64,000 nt of DNA from positions 1 through 64,000 of the forward strand of contig RJAE01000006.1 of the NCBI GenBank assembly GCA_004000035.1, in the 5' to 3' direction. Source of the DNA: Arthrobacter sulfonylureivorans (GTDB lineage Bacteria > Actinomycetota > Actinomycetes > Actinomycetales > Micrococcaceae). Below are positions 33,766-42,294 of this stretch, piece by piece. The notes beneath the pieces are model-generated. The model saw nothing but the letters and a program-made list of their open reading frames with translations. It was not told where the DNA came from and did no database searches. Numbering within the stretch: the first letter of the stretch is position 1; the number at the start of each line of letters is the position of its first letter. The position numbers were made by a program, and so were the translations under genes.

Positions 33766-35616
33766 ATGGCTGCAGCATCCGTACCGTGGTGGCGCGACGC
33801 CGTCATCTACCAGATCTATCCGCGCTCCTTTGCGGACAACAATGGCGACGGCATGGGCGACCTGGCAGGCATCAGCGCCAAAATCCCCTACCTGAAGAAC
33901 CTGGGCGTGGACGCCATCTGGCTCTCGCCCTTCTACGTCTCCCCGCAGAACGATGCAGGCTACGACGTGGCCGACTACCGCGACGTCGATCCGCTCTTCG
34001 GCACGCTGGAAGACTTCGACTCCCTGCTGGCACGCACGCACGAACTCGGCGTGCGGGTGATCGTCGACCTGGTTCCCAACCACACCTCCGACCGGCACGA
34101 CTGGTTCGTCAGCGCGCTGGCGGCCGCCCCGGATTCGCCCGAGCGCGCCCGCTACATCTTCCGCGACGGCAAAGGCCCGGACGGTTCCCAGCCGCCCAAC
34201 AACTGGCAGTCGGTGTTCGGCGGCAACGCCTGGACCCGGACCAGCGGCCCCGACGGCGCGCCGGGCCAGTGGTACCTGCATCTGTTCGACTCCACGCAGC
34301 CGGACCTGAACTGGGAGAACCCGGAGGTCCAGGCGGAGATGGTCTCCGTCCTGAAGTTCTGGCTGGACCGCGGCGTGGACGGCTTCCGGATTGATGTGGC
34401 CCACGGTTTGGTCAAGGCCGACGGCCTGCCGGACTGGGCGGCGAAGACCTCGATGGTGGCCGGCAACGAGCGGCTGCCGGGCGAAGACGCATTGGTCGAC
34501 GACGACGGGGCTGCCGTCGGCCGGCCTGCCGGCGCATCACCGGCCCCCGATGCCCGCCCGGCCCGGGAGCAGGTGCTGGAACCGGCCGGGAGCATCCAGG
34601 GCACGGCGCTGCAGCAGGAAGCCAGGCTGCAGGAATCCAGCCCGGAGGAAGCGACCGCCCACCCGGACACCCCGCCCTACTTCGACCAGGACGGCGTGCA
34701 CGAGATCTACCGGGACTGGCACAAGGTATTGGCGGAGTACGCCGGCGACCGCATGCTGGTGGCGGAAGCCTGGGTGGAGCCGGCCGAGCGGCTCTTTGCC
34801 TACGTCCGGCCGGACGAAATGCAGCAGGCCTTCAACTTCGACTTCCTGCTGGCCGGCTGGGATGCCCAACGTATGGCCCGCAGCATTGACGATTCGCTGG
34901 CGGCGGCAGCGGCGGTGGGCGCGCCGAGCACGTGGGTGCTGTCCAACCACGACACGGTCCGCCACAGCTCCCGCTACGGCCTGACCGACCCCACCACGTT
35001 TCCCAAGGGCATCGGCCCGGAGGACGAACAGCCCGACGAGGAACTCGGCTATGACCGCGGCCGTGCCGCCGCGCTGGTCATGCTGGCACTGCCCGGCTCC
35101 GCCTACGTTTACCAGGGCGATGAGCTGGGCCTGCCGGAGCACACCACCCTGCCGGCCGAGGTGCGCCAGGATCCCGCATTCTTCCGCACCGGCGGCGAAG
35201 AGCGCGGCCGCGACGGCTGCCGTGTTCCGATTCCCTGGCGGGCGGAGGCGCATGGCTTCGGCTGGGGCTCCACCCAGCACGAACCGTGGCTGCCGCAGCC
35301 GGAGGGTTTTGCCCGCTATGCCGTGGACCGGCAGCTGGGTGTGCCGGGTTCCAGCTACGAACTGTACCGGGCGGCGCTGGGCCTGCGCGGCGAGCGGAAG
35401 CTGGGCCACGGCAGCTTCGAGTGGGCGGCGGAACACAATCCGGCGTCCGGCGTCTTGAGCTTCCGGAACGGAACGGTGCAGGTGCTGGCCAACCTGGGCA
35501 GCTCAGCGATCCGATTGCCCGCCGGCGCTTCGGTGCTCGTAGCGTCGACGGACCGAACCGCCGACAGCGGCTCGCTGGCGCCAAACGCCGCCGCCTGGCT
35601 GACCACTCAACTCTGA
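33766..35616 (+). CDS. Alpha-glucosidase, glycoside hydrolase family 13
   Basis: 616-residue cytoplasmic GH13 enzyme (oligo-1,6-glucosidase/AglA group) hydrolysing imported alpha-glucosides. Conserved regions: WWRDAVIYQIYPRSFADNNGDGMGDL; region I VDLVPNHTSD; region II DGFRIDVAHG (nucleophile Asp); region III MLVAEAWVEP (acid/base Glu); region IV WVLSNHDTVRH. An Ala/Pro/Glu-rich insertion of about 60 residues (235-301) precedes PPYFDQDGVHEIYRDW and is absent from typical members. Ribosome site GAGGAG precedes ATG 33766. Divergent from its transporter operon. Confidence 0.93.
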   Translation: MAAASVPWWRDAVIYQIYPRSFADNNGDGMGDLAGISAKIPYLKNLGVDAIWLSPFYVSPQNDAGYDVADYRDVDPLFGTLEDFDSLLARTHELGVRVIVDLVPNHTSDRHDWFVSALAAAPDSPERARYIFRDGKGPDGSQPPNNWQSVFGGNAWTRTSGPDGAPGQWYLHLFDSTQPDLNWENPEVQAEMVSVLKFWLDRGVDGFRIDVAHGLVKADGLPDWAAKTSMVAGNERLPGEDALVDDDGAAVGRPAGASPAPDARPAREQVLEPAGSIQGTALQQEARLQESSPEEATAHPDTPPYFDQDGVHEIYRDWHKVLAEYAGDRMLVAEAWVEPAERLFAYVRPDEMQQAFNFDFLLAGWDAQRMARSIDDSLAAAAAVGAPSTWVLSNHDTVRHSSRYGLTDPTTFPKGIGPEDEQPDEELGYDRGRAAALVMLALPGSAYVYQGDELGLPEHTTLPAEVRQDPAFFRTGGEERGRDGCRVPIPWRAEAHGFGWGSTQHEPWLPQPEGFARYAVDRQLGVPGSSYELYRAALGLRGERKLGHGSFEWAAEHNPASGVLSFRNGTVQVLANLGSSAIRLPAGASVLVASTDRTADSGSLAPNAAAWLTTQL

Positions 35617-35762
35617 AACAGTCCAGCGTTCTCGTGAGTTGAACGTTCACGGCCGTTGGCCTGCACCATACGGGGCGACCGCAGAGCCAACTCCCGCAGG
35701 ACTGGGCCGCGGATGGCCGGAATCTCCACCCTTGCCGACTCCGGCCATCTAGGTCATAGCGG

Positions 35763-37181
35763 TCAGTCGCTGTCTGCTGACGGAGCGTCAGCGTGCTGGC
35801 GGTTCCTCCGGACTGCAGCAAATGCCGCCATGGCGACTACTAGGGCGCCCAGGAATACATAAGGCACAAGGTTTAGGGGTGCCGGGGGCGGATTGAGCAC
35901 ATTGTTAAGGAATACCCATCCCACGGTCGCGGTACCGACAACGGTCGCCGCGATCATGGGGATGCTCAACGCGCGCTCCCGGAGGAGCAACACGAAGGCA
36001 CCCACACACACGATGATGTAAGGAAAAATCCAACAAGCGACGATCAGAATTCCCAGTCCCGTGAGCACGTCGAGGACGGAGAAAGAGAACACGGTTATCA
36101 GCAGTACGAGGAACACGAGTGCGCTGCCCGCGAGGAGAAAAACAGCGGCGGCAGGGGTGCCAAACCGACGATGAGTGCGACCGATTGACTGCGCCAGGAA
36201 GCCGTCGCCGGCAAGAGTTGCCGCGAATCGCGAACCGTAGTTAAGGAAGCCGATCACGCCGGCCAGAGTCGCGATCGTCAAGATGGCGTCGGTCGCAGTG
36301 CCAAGCCACGTCGGCAGCCCTGCATTGGCGGCCAGAGCGGCAGGTGCCGAGACTCCAGCTGCTATCGCGTCGGAAGCTTGCATGAGCCCCGGGACGGAAA
36401 GAAGAGTGGTGACGACGTAGAGTGCACCGAGCAGCAACGGGGCACTGAGGACTGCCCAGGGCACGTTCCGCTTAGGGTCCTCCGTTTCACCCGCGAGAGC
36501 CGCGCTGCTCTCGAACCCGAAGAGGAATGCTGCTCCGGCAGCCATACCCGTAAAGATGCCAGGGAGGGAAGCTCCGGCAAGCCCAAACTGTGATTCGAAC
36601 TCAAGCCCGGTGCTCATCGCACTCCCCGCAACGACCACGATCATGAATGGCAAGGAGATTGCGGCCAAGGTGACGGCAACCCGGACCGACACATCCAGAC
36701 CGCGGTAGACGACGGCGGCCGCCGCTGCGAGTATGGCAGCGCACATGATGGCCTGCGGCCATGATCCGAGCGCCCAGTCCGCACCAAGGGACGCCAACAA
36801 ACTTCCGCCAAAAACGCTCATGAGCAGTGTGATGGACGAGAGCTGTACGAGGTAGCCGATGAACAGGCTTCCTCCCACGACGTAGCGGGCCCAAGATCCG
36901 AAAACAAACCCGACGTATGAGTAGATGGAGCCACTCGCGACAAATCGCCGCGCGAATACGACGATCGCCATTCCGATAGCGATAGTGGCAATCATGCTAA
37001 TGGCGGCTGCGAGCCAACTCCCATAACCTGCGGCGCCCAGCATGATCAATGGGACCGTTGCCATGCCGGCGGCGGGAATGAACGACGCAACCGTGAGAGA
37101 TACAATCGAGCCTCTCCCGAGCTTTTTCTGATTGGAACTCCCGGCTTCATCAAGCCGCGGCCCCTTGGACGTTGTGGACAC
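35763..37181 (-). CDS. APC family amino acid/polyamine permease
   Basis: 472-residue secondary transporter of the amino acid-polyamine-organocation superfamily with about 12 hydrophobic segments. The family's first helix is SIVSLTVASFIPAAGMATVPLIM; mid-protein AAGAAFLFGFESSAALAGETEDPKRNVPWAVLSAPLL is the typical helix 6/7 FxGFE region. GTG start at 37181 is fixed by AAAGGAG 8 bases upstream. Substrate unknown (amino acid, amine or organic acid). Its base composition looks lower in GC than its neighbours. A 19-bp operator-like site (37204-37222) abuts its ribosome site. Confidence 0.9.
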   Translation of the reverse strand: MSTTSKGPRLDEAGSSNQKKLGRGSIVSLTVASFIPAAGMATVPLIMLGAAGYGSWLAAAISMIATIAIGMAIVVFARRFVASGSIYSYVGFVFGSWARYVVGGSLFIGYLVQLSSITLLMSVFGGSLLASLGADWALGSWPQAIMCAAILAAAAAVVYRGLDVSVRVAVTLAAISLPFMIVVVAGSAMSTGLEFESQFGLAGASLPGIFTGMAAGAAFLFGFESSAALAGETEDPKRNVPWAVLSAPLLLGALYVVTTLLSVPGLMQASDAIAAGVSAPAALAANAGLPTWLGTATDAILTIATLAGVIGFLNYGSRFAATLAGDGFLAQSIGRTHRRFGTPAAAVFLLAGSALVFLVLLITVFSFSVLDVLTGLGILIVACWIFPYIIVCVGAFVLLLRERALSIPMIAATVVGTATVGWVFLNNVLNPPPAPLNLVPYVFLGALVVAMAAFAAVRRNRQHADAPSADSD

Positions 37182-37203
37182 GGAACACTCCTTTGTATTC
37201 AAA

Positions 37204-37222
37204 ACTCGACGCCAGTCGAATT
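37204..37222. promoter_or_regulatory. TetR-type operator, site 1
   Basis: ACTCGACGCCAGTCGAATT, 23 bp upstream of the APC permease start and 79 bp before the TetR gene. It matches site 2 (38040-38058) at 16 of 19 positions, differing only in the 3-base centre. Palindromic halves CGAC/GTCG suit a TetR dimer. Confidence 0.75.
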
Positions 37223-37300
37223 GCTGACCGAACGCTAGCACACAATGGCACCGCTGTCGCCGGCCATCCAACTTTTCTTCGAGGTGTTAACGTTGCAGTC

Positions 37301-37951
37301 ATGTGGCCAGGCCGATCATTACTATTCACCGAGGGACTCCGACGATCACCCGGACAATCGCGTAGCCAAGAGAAGGTGGATCGCATCGTCAATGCAGCGG
37401 AGTCGCTCCTCCGCGATGTCGGGTATACCTCGGCCACGAGTACGCCGGGGTTGATCATCGACTCTGCCGGCGTCACTAAAGGCACGTTCTACACGTATTT
37501 TGAAAACCCAGAATCGGTCATGCACCACCTCGCAATACAGATGCTGGACCGCGCCTGTCGGCTCGCGGACGACCTCCTCGGCCAGAATTTCGGAAGCCTC
37601 GAGCAGGCCTTGGATGCACTCGTAGACCGGTACGCAGACTTTTACCGCGACCGCGCGGTGCAGGAAATATGGCTTTACCATCGGTACAATCCGGCCGCCG
37701 AAGCACTCGACGCGTCCGCGAACAGCTACATCATGGCCCAAGTAGAAACGGTGTTGGATCGCATCGCCCCCGCGGAGCGAGCTTGGCCAACCGTAGCCTC
37801 GGCTGTCACCGGCCAGTTCTTAGACCACCTCATGCAGCACGCCTTCCGCGCCGACCCGAACGGCGACCCAGAGGTCCTCAAGGAGACTAAAAGGCTGGCC
37901 CGACTCTACGTCGGTGCCACTTGGCCGGCACCAGGCATCGCGGCCCCGTAA
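37301..37951 (+). CDS. TetR family transcriptional regulator
   Basis: 216-residue TetR/AcrR-type regulator. Residues about 20-70 hold the helix-turn-helix: EKVDRIVNAAESLLRDVGYTSATSTPGLIIDSAGVTKGTFYTYFENPESVMHHLA; GTFYTYF is the usual recognition helix. The C-terminal helical ligand domain has no assigned ligand. ATG 37301 is chosen; the open frame begins earlier at 37172 but that part overlaps the operator and the permease start. It lies between two copies of one operator and is presumably the repressor of both the permease and the decarboxylase gene. Confidence 0.9.
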   Translation: MWPGRSLLFTEGLRRSPGQSRSQEKVDRIVNAAESLLRDVGYTSATSTPGLIIDSAGVTKGTFYTYFENPESVMHHLAIQMLDRACRLADDLLGQNFGSLEQALDALVDRYADFYRDRAVQEIWLYHRYNPAAEALDASANSYIMAQVETVLDRIAPAERAWPTVASAVTGQFLDHLMQHAFRADPNGDPEVLKETKRLARLYVGATWPAPGIAAP

Positions 37952-38039
37952 GCAGGGCCAACCCGTAGGCCGGCCCGCCGCCCGGAACTGCTGGGAAATC
38001 CTTGACATCCGTCACAGCCGCTTATAGCTTGAGGAAATA

Positions 38040-38058
38040 ACTCGACTTGAGTCGAATT
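38040..38058. promoter_or_regulatory. TetR-type operator, site 2
   Basis: ACTCGACTTGAGTCGAATT, extending to a 26-bp near-palindrome (22 of 26 symmetric positions) flanked by AATA and TATT. It lies 43 bp upstream of the decarboxylase-like gene, in its promoter region. Confidence 0.78.
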
Positions 38059-38100
38059 ATTCGTGACGCACATCGCGTCCTTCATGCCTAGGAGGCACCC

Positions 38101-38928
38101 GTGGCCGAACCGAATACCGGTTTCTTTCCGCTCCCCATGTGGGCTCCGTCCTACCCGGAGTCGCCTTCAATCTTTGAAGGCAACCTGAGCGTGGGACTTC
38201 TCGCGCGAGCGCCCAAGGGCGTGCTCGAACAGGTCGTCCAGGCGCCCCTCAAGCCAATCGGAGACCTGTTTCAGATTAACTGGCTGTATACGCGTGAAGT
38301 ACGGGGCGGTCATGAAACCGACACTCCTTGGCTCCGCGACATGTACGTTGTCGAATTCGGAGTGCCAGTCGAGTACAACGGCATTACTGGCGGACACTGC
38401 TTCCTCGAATACACGAACTTCGACGACGCCGCGATCATTGGCCGAGAAATCTGGGGATGGCCGAAAAAGGTCGGAGACTTCGTTTGGGAGGAAACCGCAA
38501 CTGGCGGTTACCACCTTGAACTAAATCGCAACGGCGTGCAGCTAATCACCACTGATGTCGAGCTTGACTCACCCGACGTTGAACCCGGCGCAGGTTGGCC
38601 AGATGTGTTCGGCGTTCGTGACGACGCTCCCTATCTGCAGGTGCGCCACCGCGTCGGCCGGGCTGGACAACCGACTTTCGCCGACGTGATTTCGGTACCG
38701 GTGGAGGAGACTTCCTCGGAGCCCGGCCGAGCGGCGACTGCGACAGTTGAGCTCCGCTCCGGTTTGCGCGACCCACTCGAGATTCTTGGCCCGATCGAGA
38801 TTCTCGGGGCCCGTGTGGACCGCAACGAGTTCATCTTCCCCTATGGAGAGATCGTCGATACCGTTCAGATCGATCATCCAACCTGGCCGGCACCGGTTCC
38901 GAACATCAAGGTTCCCCTGGGCGCCTAG
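38101..38928 (+). CDS. Acetoacetate decarboxylase family protein
   Basis: 275-residue enzyme of the acetoacetate decarboxylase (ADC) superfamily. The Schiff-base lysine motif is visible as GREIWGWPKKVGDF, with Lys122-Lys123 corresponding to the nucleophile and its pKa-tuning neighbour; EYNGITGGHCFLEYTNFDDAAI precedes it as in the family. It may decarboxylate a beta-keto acid or be one of the ADC-like hydratase/aldolase members. GTG start at 38101 with GGAGGCACCC upstream. Regulated, by inference, with the permease through site 2. Confidence 0.88.
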   Translation: MAEPNTGFFPLPMWAPSYPESPSIFEGNLSVGLLARAPKGVLEQVVQAPLKPIGDLFQINWLYTREVRGGHETDTPWLRDMYVVEFGVPVEYNGITGGHCFLEYTNFDDAAIIGREIWGWPKKVGDFVWEETATGGYHLELNRNGVQLITTDVELDSPDVEPGAGWPDVFGVRDDAPYLQVRHRVGRAGQPTFADVISVPVEETSSEPGRAATATVELRSGLRDPLEILGPIEILGARVDRNEFIFPYGEIVDTVQIDHPTWPAPVPNIKVPLGA

Positions 38929-39043
38929 TCTCCAAATCCCGCCGGGCTCTGACAGTGCCGCCTTCACGCCTAGTGATGGCGGCAATGTCAGTGATCGCGA
39001 CGAAAGTCGTGCCGCTTCCTACTGACGAACGCCATGCGTCAGG

Positions 39044-39655
39044 TCAGCGGACGCGGTCGGCCCGGACCAGGCGCGAGCGGGCGCCGGCCACCAGGTGGAT
39101 CACCACCGGGAAGCTCATGCCGAGGGCAAGGTCCAGCGCCTCCACCAGGTCGGAGACTTCGTCGGCCACGGCTTGCGGGGATACGCCCAGCCGGGGCACC
39201 ACCCGGATGCGCAGGGCTCCGCCGCCGTCGTAGTCGAAGGCGGTCACGGTTGCGTGCAGGATGCTGTCGCGTTCCAGCAGCGCGGCCCGCAGCGCCTGCT
39301 CGGCCACGCCGGAACTGAGCTGGACGGCGCCCGGCGCGCCGTCGCCGTCGTAATCAGCGGCGATGGTTCCGGTGCGGCCCTTGCCTTGCTGCGCGACCCA
39401 CGCGATCATCAGCAGCACCAGCAGAAGCAGCAGCAGGGACGCCACGATCCAGAGCCAGCTGTCCCGCTGGCCGGGCAAGGTGGTGGCGTCCAGCACCGCC
39501 TGCAGGTTGGCGCCGGCTTGTGCAGTGGCGGCATGCCACCAGCCCGCGAGTGCCGGAACCAGCGCGAGCGCCAGGGCGGTGCCGCCGGCGAGCATCAGCA
39601 GCAGCCCAAGGAGGGTGATCAGGATGCGGTTCAGCGTCCGGGGGGTCTGGTTCAC
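39044..39655 (-). CDS. amaP: AmaP-like alkaline shock membrane anchor protein
   Basis: 203-residue protein with two N-terminal membrane segments (ILITLLGLLLMLAGGTALAL and WLWIVASLLLLLLVLLMIAWV) and a cytoplasmic C-terminal domain (VAEQALRAALLERDSILHATVTAF...LRIRVVPRLGVSPQAVADEVSDLVEALDLAL), the layout of the AmaP anchor that holds Asp23 at the membrane. GTG start overlaps the DUF6286 stop by 4 bp. Last gene of the five-gene envelope cluster. Confidence 0.82.
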   Translation of the reverse strand: MNQTPRTLNRILITLLGLLLMLAGGTALALALVPALAGWWHAATAQAGANLQAVLDATTLPGQRDSWLWIVASLLLLLLVLLMIAWVAQQGKGRTGTIAADYDGDGAPGAVQLSSGVAEQALRAALLERDSILHATVTAFDYDGGGALRIRVVPRLGVSPQAVADEVSDLVEALDLALGMSFPVVIHLVAGARSRLVRADRVR

Positions 39656-40266
39656 TGTCCCACCACCCCGGAGCTGGAGACGAAGACGCGGACCTGCGGG
39701 ACCGGACTGATCCGCGAGCGGCGAACTTCGTCCTCCACCGCCAGCTGGATGGCATCGGCGTTCACGGGAATGCCGGACGTGGGCCGCAGCCGGACGTCCA
39801 CCAAGCCACGCGACACCACCACCAGCACCTGCTCGCGCGTCACCTGGGCCTCGGTGCGGGCGCGGCGCGCCAGCGAGGATGCGAGCACCTCATCGTCCAC
39901 CACCACAACGCCCCGGCGGCCGGGAATGCGGTGGCGGTGCAGATGCCCCGGCAGCACTCCCTGCAGGAAAAAGAACAGCCCCAGCAGCAGGATCAGCGCC
40001 CCGGACGCACCCAGCACGGCCGGTGCCACATTGCCCGGCAACTGGTGCAGCCAGCCGGCCACCTCCTCCGGGTCGGCCAGCCAGGACGGCTGCCCGATCG
40101 CCTTCAAGGCGGCTTCAAGCAGCAGGTACAGGCCGACCAAAGCAATAAGGACGGCGGCAATGACCGACGCCGTGGCCCGGGAACTGCGCAGCTCCCGGTT
40201 GGCCAGGCGCTCATCGGCCAGACGTTGGCCGGCCGGCCGGTCGCTTTCAAGCTCGGTATGGCTCAC
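39652..40266 (-). CDS. DUF6286 domain membrane protein
   Basis: 204-residue protein with two membrane segments (ASVIAAVLIALVGLYLLLEAAL and APAVLGASGALILLLGLFFFLQGVL), followed by a cytoplasmic domain with RGVVVVDDEVLASSLARRARTEAQVTREQVLVVVSRGLVDVRLRP. This is the DUF6286 arrangement found next to Asp23 genes in Actinobacteria. GTG start and stop both overlap neighbours by 4 bp. Probably part of a membrane-bound Asp23 complex. Confidence 0.85.
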   Translation of the reverse strand: MSHTELESDRPAGQRLADERLANRELRSSRATASVIAAVLIALVGLYLLLEAALKAIGQPSWLADPEEVAGWLHQLPGNVAPAVLGASGALILLLGLFFFLQGVLPGHLHRHRIPGRRGVVVVDDEVLASSLARRARTEAQVTREQVLVVVSRGLVDVRLRPTSGIPVNADAIQLAVEDEVRRSRISPVPQVRVFVSSSGVVGQ

Positions 40267-40727
40267 CGGACCCGGCCCCCTTCCTGCACGCGGATCCCGG
40301 TGACCCTGATGTCCACCCGGCTCAGCTGCGAACCGCTGATCCGCGAGACCTCCGCCAGGATCGCTCCCTTGGCGGCATGGGCCCGGTCCCAGACCGAACC
40401 GCCGAAACCGGCCACCAGTTGGGGGTCGCGCAGCACCCTGTTCAGCGAGGGGATGCCGACGGGCAGCGCGAGGGACAGGGCGAGGGAACCGGCGTCGTCA
40501 CTCCACGTGGCGCGGACCAGTCCCGGCGAGATTCCCAGCACCCGCGCCGCGGCGCCTTGGGCGGTGCTAGTCAAGGCCTGTGTGCTGACCCGGGTGTGCC
40601 CGGCGTAGCTCTCCGCGGGCGGCCCGGCGGGCTCTGACGCCAACGGCTCTCCGTTCGGGCGGTAGACCGGCGCCGGCCTGGCCGGGCGGGGAGGCAGTTT
40701 CTCGGCGGGCACGGCGCGGTCCGTCAT
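40263..40727 (-). CDS. Asp23/Gls24-like envelope stress protein, second paralogue
   Basis: 154-residue cytoplasmic protein. A Pro-rich N-terminus (about 45 residues) precedes an Asp23/Gls24-like fold: VSTQALTSTAQGAAARVLGISPGLVRATWSDDAGSLALSLALPV and AKGAILAEVSRISGSQLSRVDIRVTGIRV. ATG 40727 overlaps the stop of the small membrane protein by 4 bp. The domain is more diverged than the first Asp23 paralogue of the operon. Confidence 0.75.
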   Translation of the reverse strand: MTDRAVPAEKLPPRPARPAPVYRPNGEPLASEPAGPPAESYAGHTRVSTQALTSTAQGAAARVLGISPGLVRATWSDDAGSLALSLALPVGIPSLNRVLRDPQLVAGFGGSVWDRAHAAKGAILAEVSRISGSQLSRVDIRVTGIRVQEGGRVR

Positions 40728-40915
40728 GAAGACGAGCGTCGTCCGGTCAAGGCATCGCGGATGCTGCGCCAGTCGAGTTTCCCTTCCGCGGCGCGGCCCA
40801 GCAGCGCTCCCACCATCAGGAACACCGCCATCAGCAGGAATCCCCAGAAGTGGAACACCAGCGCGGCCCACGCCAGCACCGCGCCGACGGCCATGCCGAC
40901 CACCGTGTAGCTCAT
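40724..40915 (-). CDS. Small membrane protein (DUF2273-like)
   Basis: 63-residue protein, MSYTVVGMAVGAVLAWAALV onward, with two hydrophobic helices and a basic C-terminus (LDWRSIRDALTGRRSSS). Size and neighbourhood fit the DUF2273 small membrane proteins of Asp23 clusters. ATG 40915 is supported by GGGAGGAGCAAGG upstream; the longer frame to 40942 is not needed. Confidence 0.8.
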   Translation of the reverse strand: MSYTVVGMAVGAVLAWAALVFHFWGFLLMAVFLMVGALLGRAAEGKLDWRSIRDALTGRRSSS

Positions 40916-40946
40916 CCTTGCTCCTCCCACCGATCCACGCATCCTG

Positions 40947-41513
40947 TTACTGGGCCACCTGACGGACCGGCTTCTCCGCCGGCGCCTTGGGGTCCAGCCC
41001 GGGCACGTGCACGTCGTTGATCTCCACGTTCACTTCAACCACGTCCAGCCCCACCAATTGCTCGACGGCGGTGTACACCGCCGCGCGCACGCTGCCCGCC
41101 AGCTCGTGCAGCGGCTTGCCGTAGACGGCCACCAGGTTGATGTCCACGGCGACCTGGGTCTGGCCGACCTCCACGTGCACGCCCTGGCCCGCGTCGCTGC
41201 CACCCACCACATCGCGTAGCGCGCTCAAGGCGCGCGCGGTGCCGCTGCCCAGCGCATAGACCCCGGGAACGGAGCGGGCGGCAACCGCCGCGACCTTGGC
41301 CACCGCCGCTTCGGAAATGGTGGTGCGGCCCGGAGCGACCGGGACCACCACCGCCGAGTCGGGAAGCAGCGCCGGGTCAATCTCGGCCTGTCCCGGCGTC
41401 TGCAGGTCCGGCAGTTCCGTGCCGCCTGCAGGGGTTGCGTCAGGTGCGGAGACGGGGACTTGCCCCGGAGCATCTCCCACGGACGGGGCGGGCGGCCGAT
41501 CCTCGCTGTACAT
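40947..41513 (-). CDS. Asp23/Gls24 family envelope stress response protein
   Basis: 188-residue Asp23 homologue. A disordered Pro/Ala-rich N-terminus of about 60 residues leads into the Asp23 domain: TTISEAAVAKVAAVAARSVPGVYALG, VHVEVGQTQVAVDINLVAVYGKPLHELAGSVRAAVYTAVEQLVGLDVVEVNVEINDVHVPG. Asp23 proteins are abundant, membrane-associated via AmaP and linked to cell-envelope stress. GGGAGAACAG precedes ATG 41513. First gene of the cluster. Confidence 0.93.
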   Translation of the reverse strand: MYSEDRPPAPSVGDAPGQVPVSAPDATPAGGTELPDLQTPGQAEIDPALLPDSAVVVPVAPGRTTISEAAVAKVAAVAARSVPGVYALGSGTARALSALRDVVGGSDAGQGVHVEVGQTQVAVDINLVAVYGKPLHELAGSVRAAVYTAVEQLVGLDVVEVNVEINDVHVPGLDPKAPAEKPVRQVAQ

Positions 41514-41558
41514 CTGTTCTCCCTGGGCTGTGCTGACTCTCAGGGCAAGCCTAACGCC

Positions 41559-42137
41559 TCATTCCCCGCAGTGTTCGGCCAGCCAGTCCTGCACCGGCTG
41601 AAGCGCTTCGGCAAAGGCGGTGACGTCGAAGTCGCGGTCGGGTGCCGACCGTTTCAGCAGGCGTTCGATGCGGTCCAGATCATCGGTGAGCTCGGGCGGG
41701 ACCTTGCGGCTGAATTCGTCCAGTTCATCCTGCAAGGACTGCAGGTCGGAGTCCTTTACGCCGGTCATAAAGCCCAGCGGGACCAGCAGGAGCGAGGCCA
41801 CGTTGGCCGCCACCGCTGCGCAGGCGTCGGCCTGGTCGCCGTAACGGCCCCACAAATGGGCGTCTTTGCCTGCTTTGCCGCCTCCCTTGGCGTCAGTGGA
41901 GCCCGACGGCGGTGCTGGGCTGGGCGATGCGGTGGCGGATTGTTTGTCGGCCGGGTCAGGTGGCGTGGGTGCTTCGGCAGGGGCGGTCGGTACCGCGGCC
42001 GACGCAGAGGGGGCGGGCACCGCCGTCGTTGTTTCCCTTGCAGGGTCAGCGCTGCTGCACGATGTCAGCATGACGGCCGTTACCAAGCCGCTGGCTGCAA
42101 TCTTCAGAAGGGCCTGCACTACGCTCCTCGCTCCCAT
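41559..42137 (-). CDS. Putative lipoprotein
   Basis: 192-residue secreted lipoprotein. Signal peptide with lipobox VMLTSCSS (Cys near residue 27), a long Ala/Pro/Thr-rich tether and a C-terminal helical domain with cysteines in DACAAVAAN and the terminal AEHCGE. No known family was recognised. Same strand and 45 bp upstream of the Asp23 cluster, so it may be transcribed with it, though no shared role is evident. Confidence 0.75.
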   Translation of the reverse strand: MGARSVVQALLKIAASGLVTAVMLTSCSSADPARETTTAVPAPSASAAVPTAPAEAPTPPDPADKQSATASPSPAPPSGSTDAKGGGKAGKDAHLWGRYGDQADACAAVAANVASLLLVPLGFMTGVKDSDLQSLQDELDEFSRKVPPELTDDLDRIERLLKRSAPDRDFDVTAFAEALQPVQDWLAEHCGE

Positions 42138-42294
42138 CGTCCCCGGTCAGTGCCTCATCAGGTGCAGGCGGCACTCAGAATACCCATCCATGGTAGGCCG
42201 GAGATCCTGAGTGGAGGCTGGGAACGGGCGGCGCCGCGCGTGCAGCGTTGTGTTGGAGGGGACGGCGGGGCGTGGTGCCGCGACTGCGAGGTGC

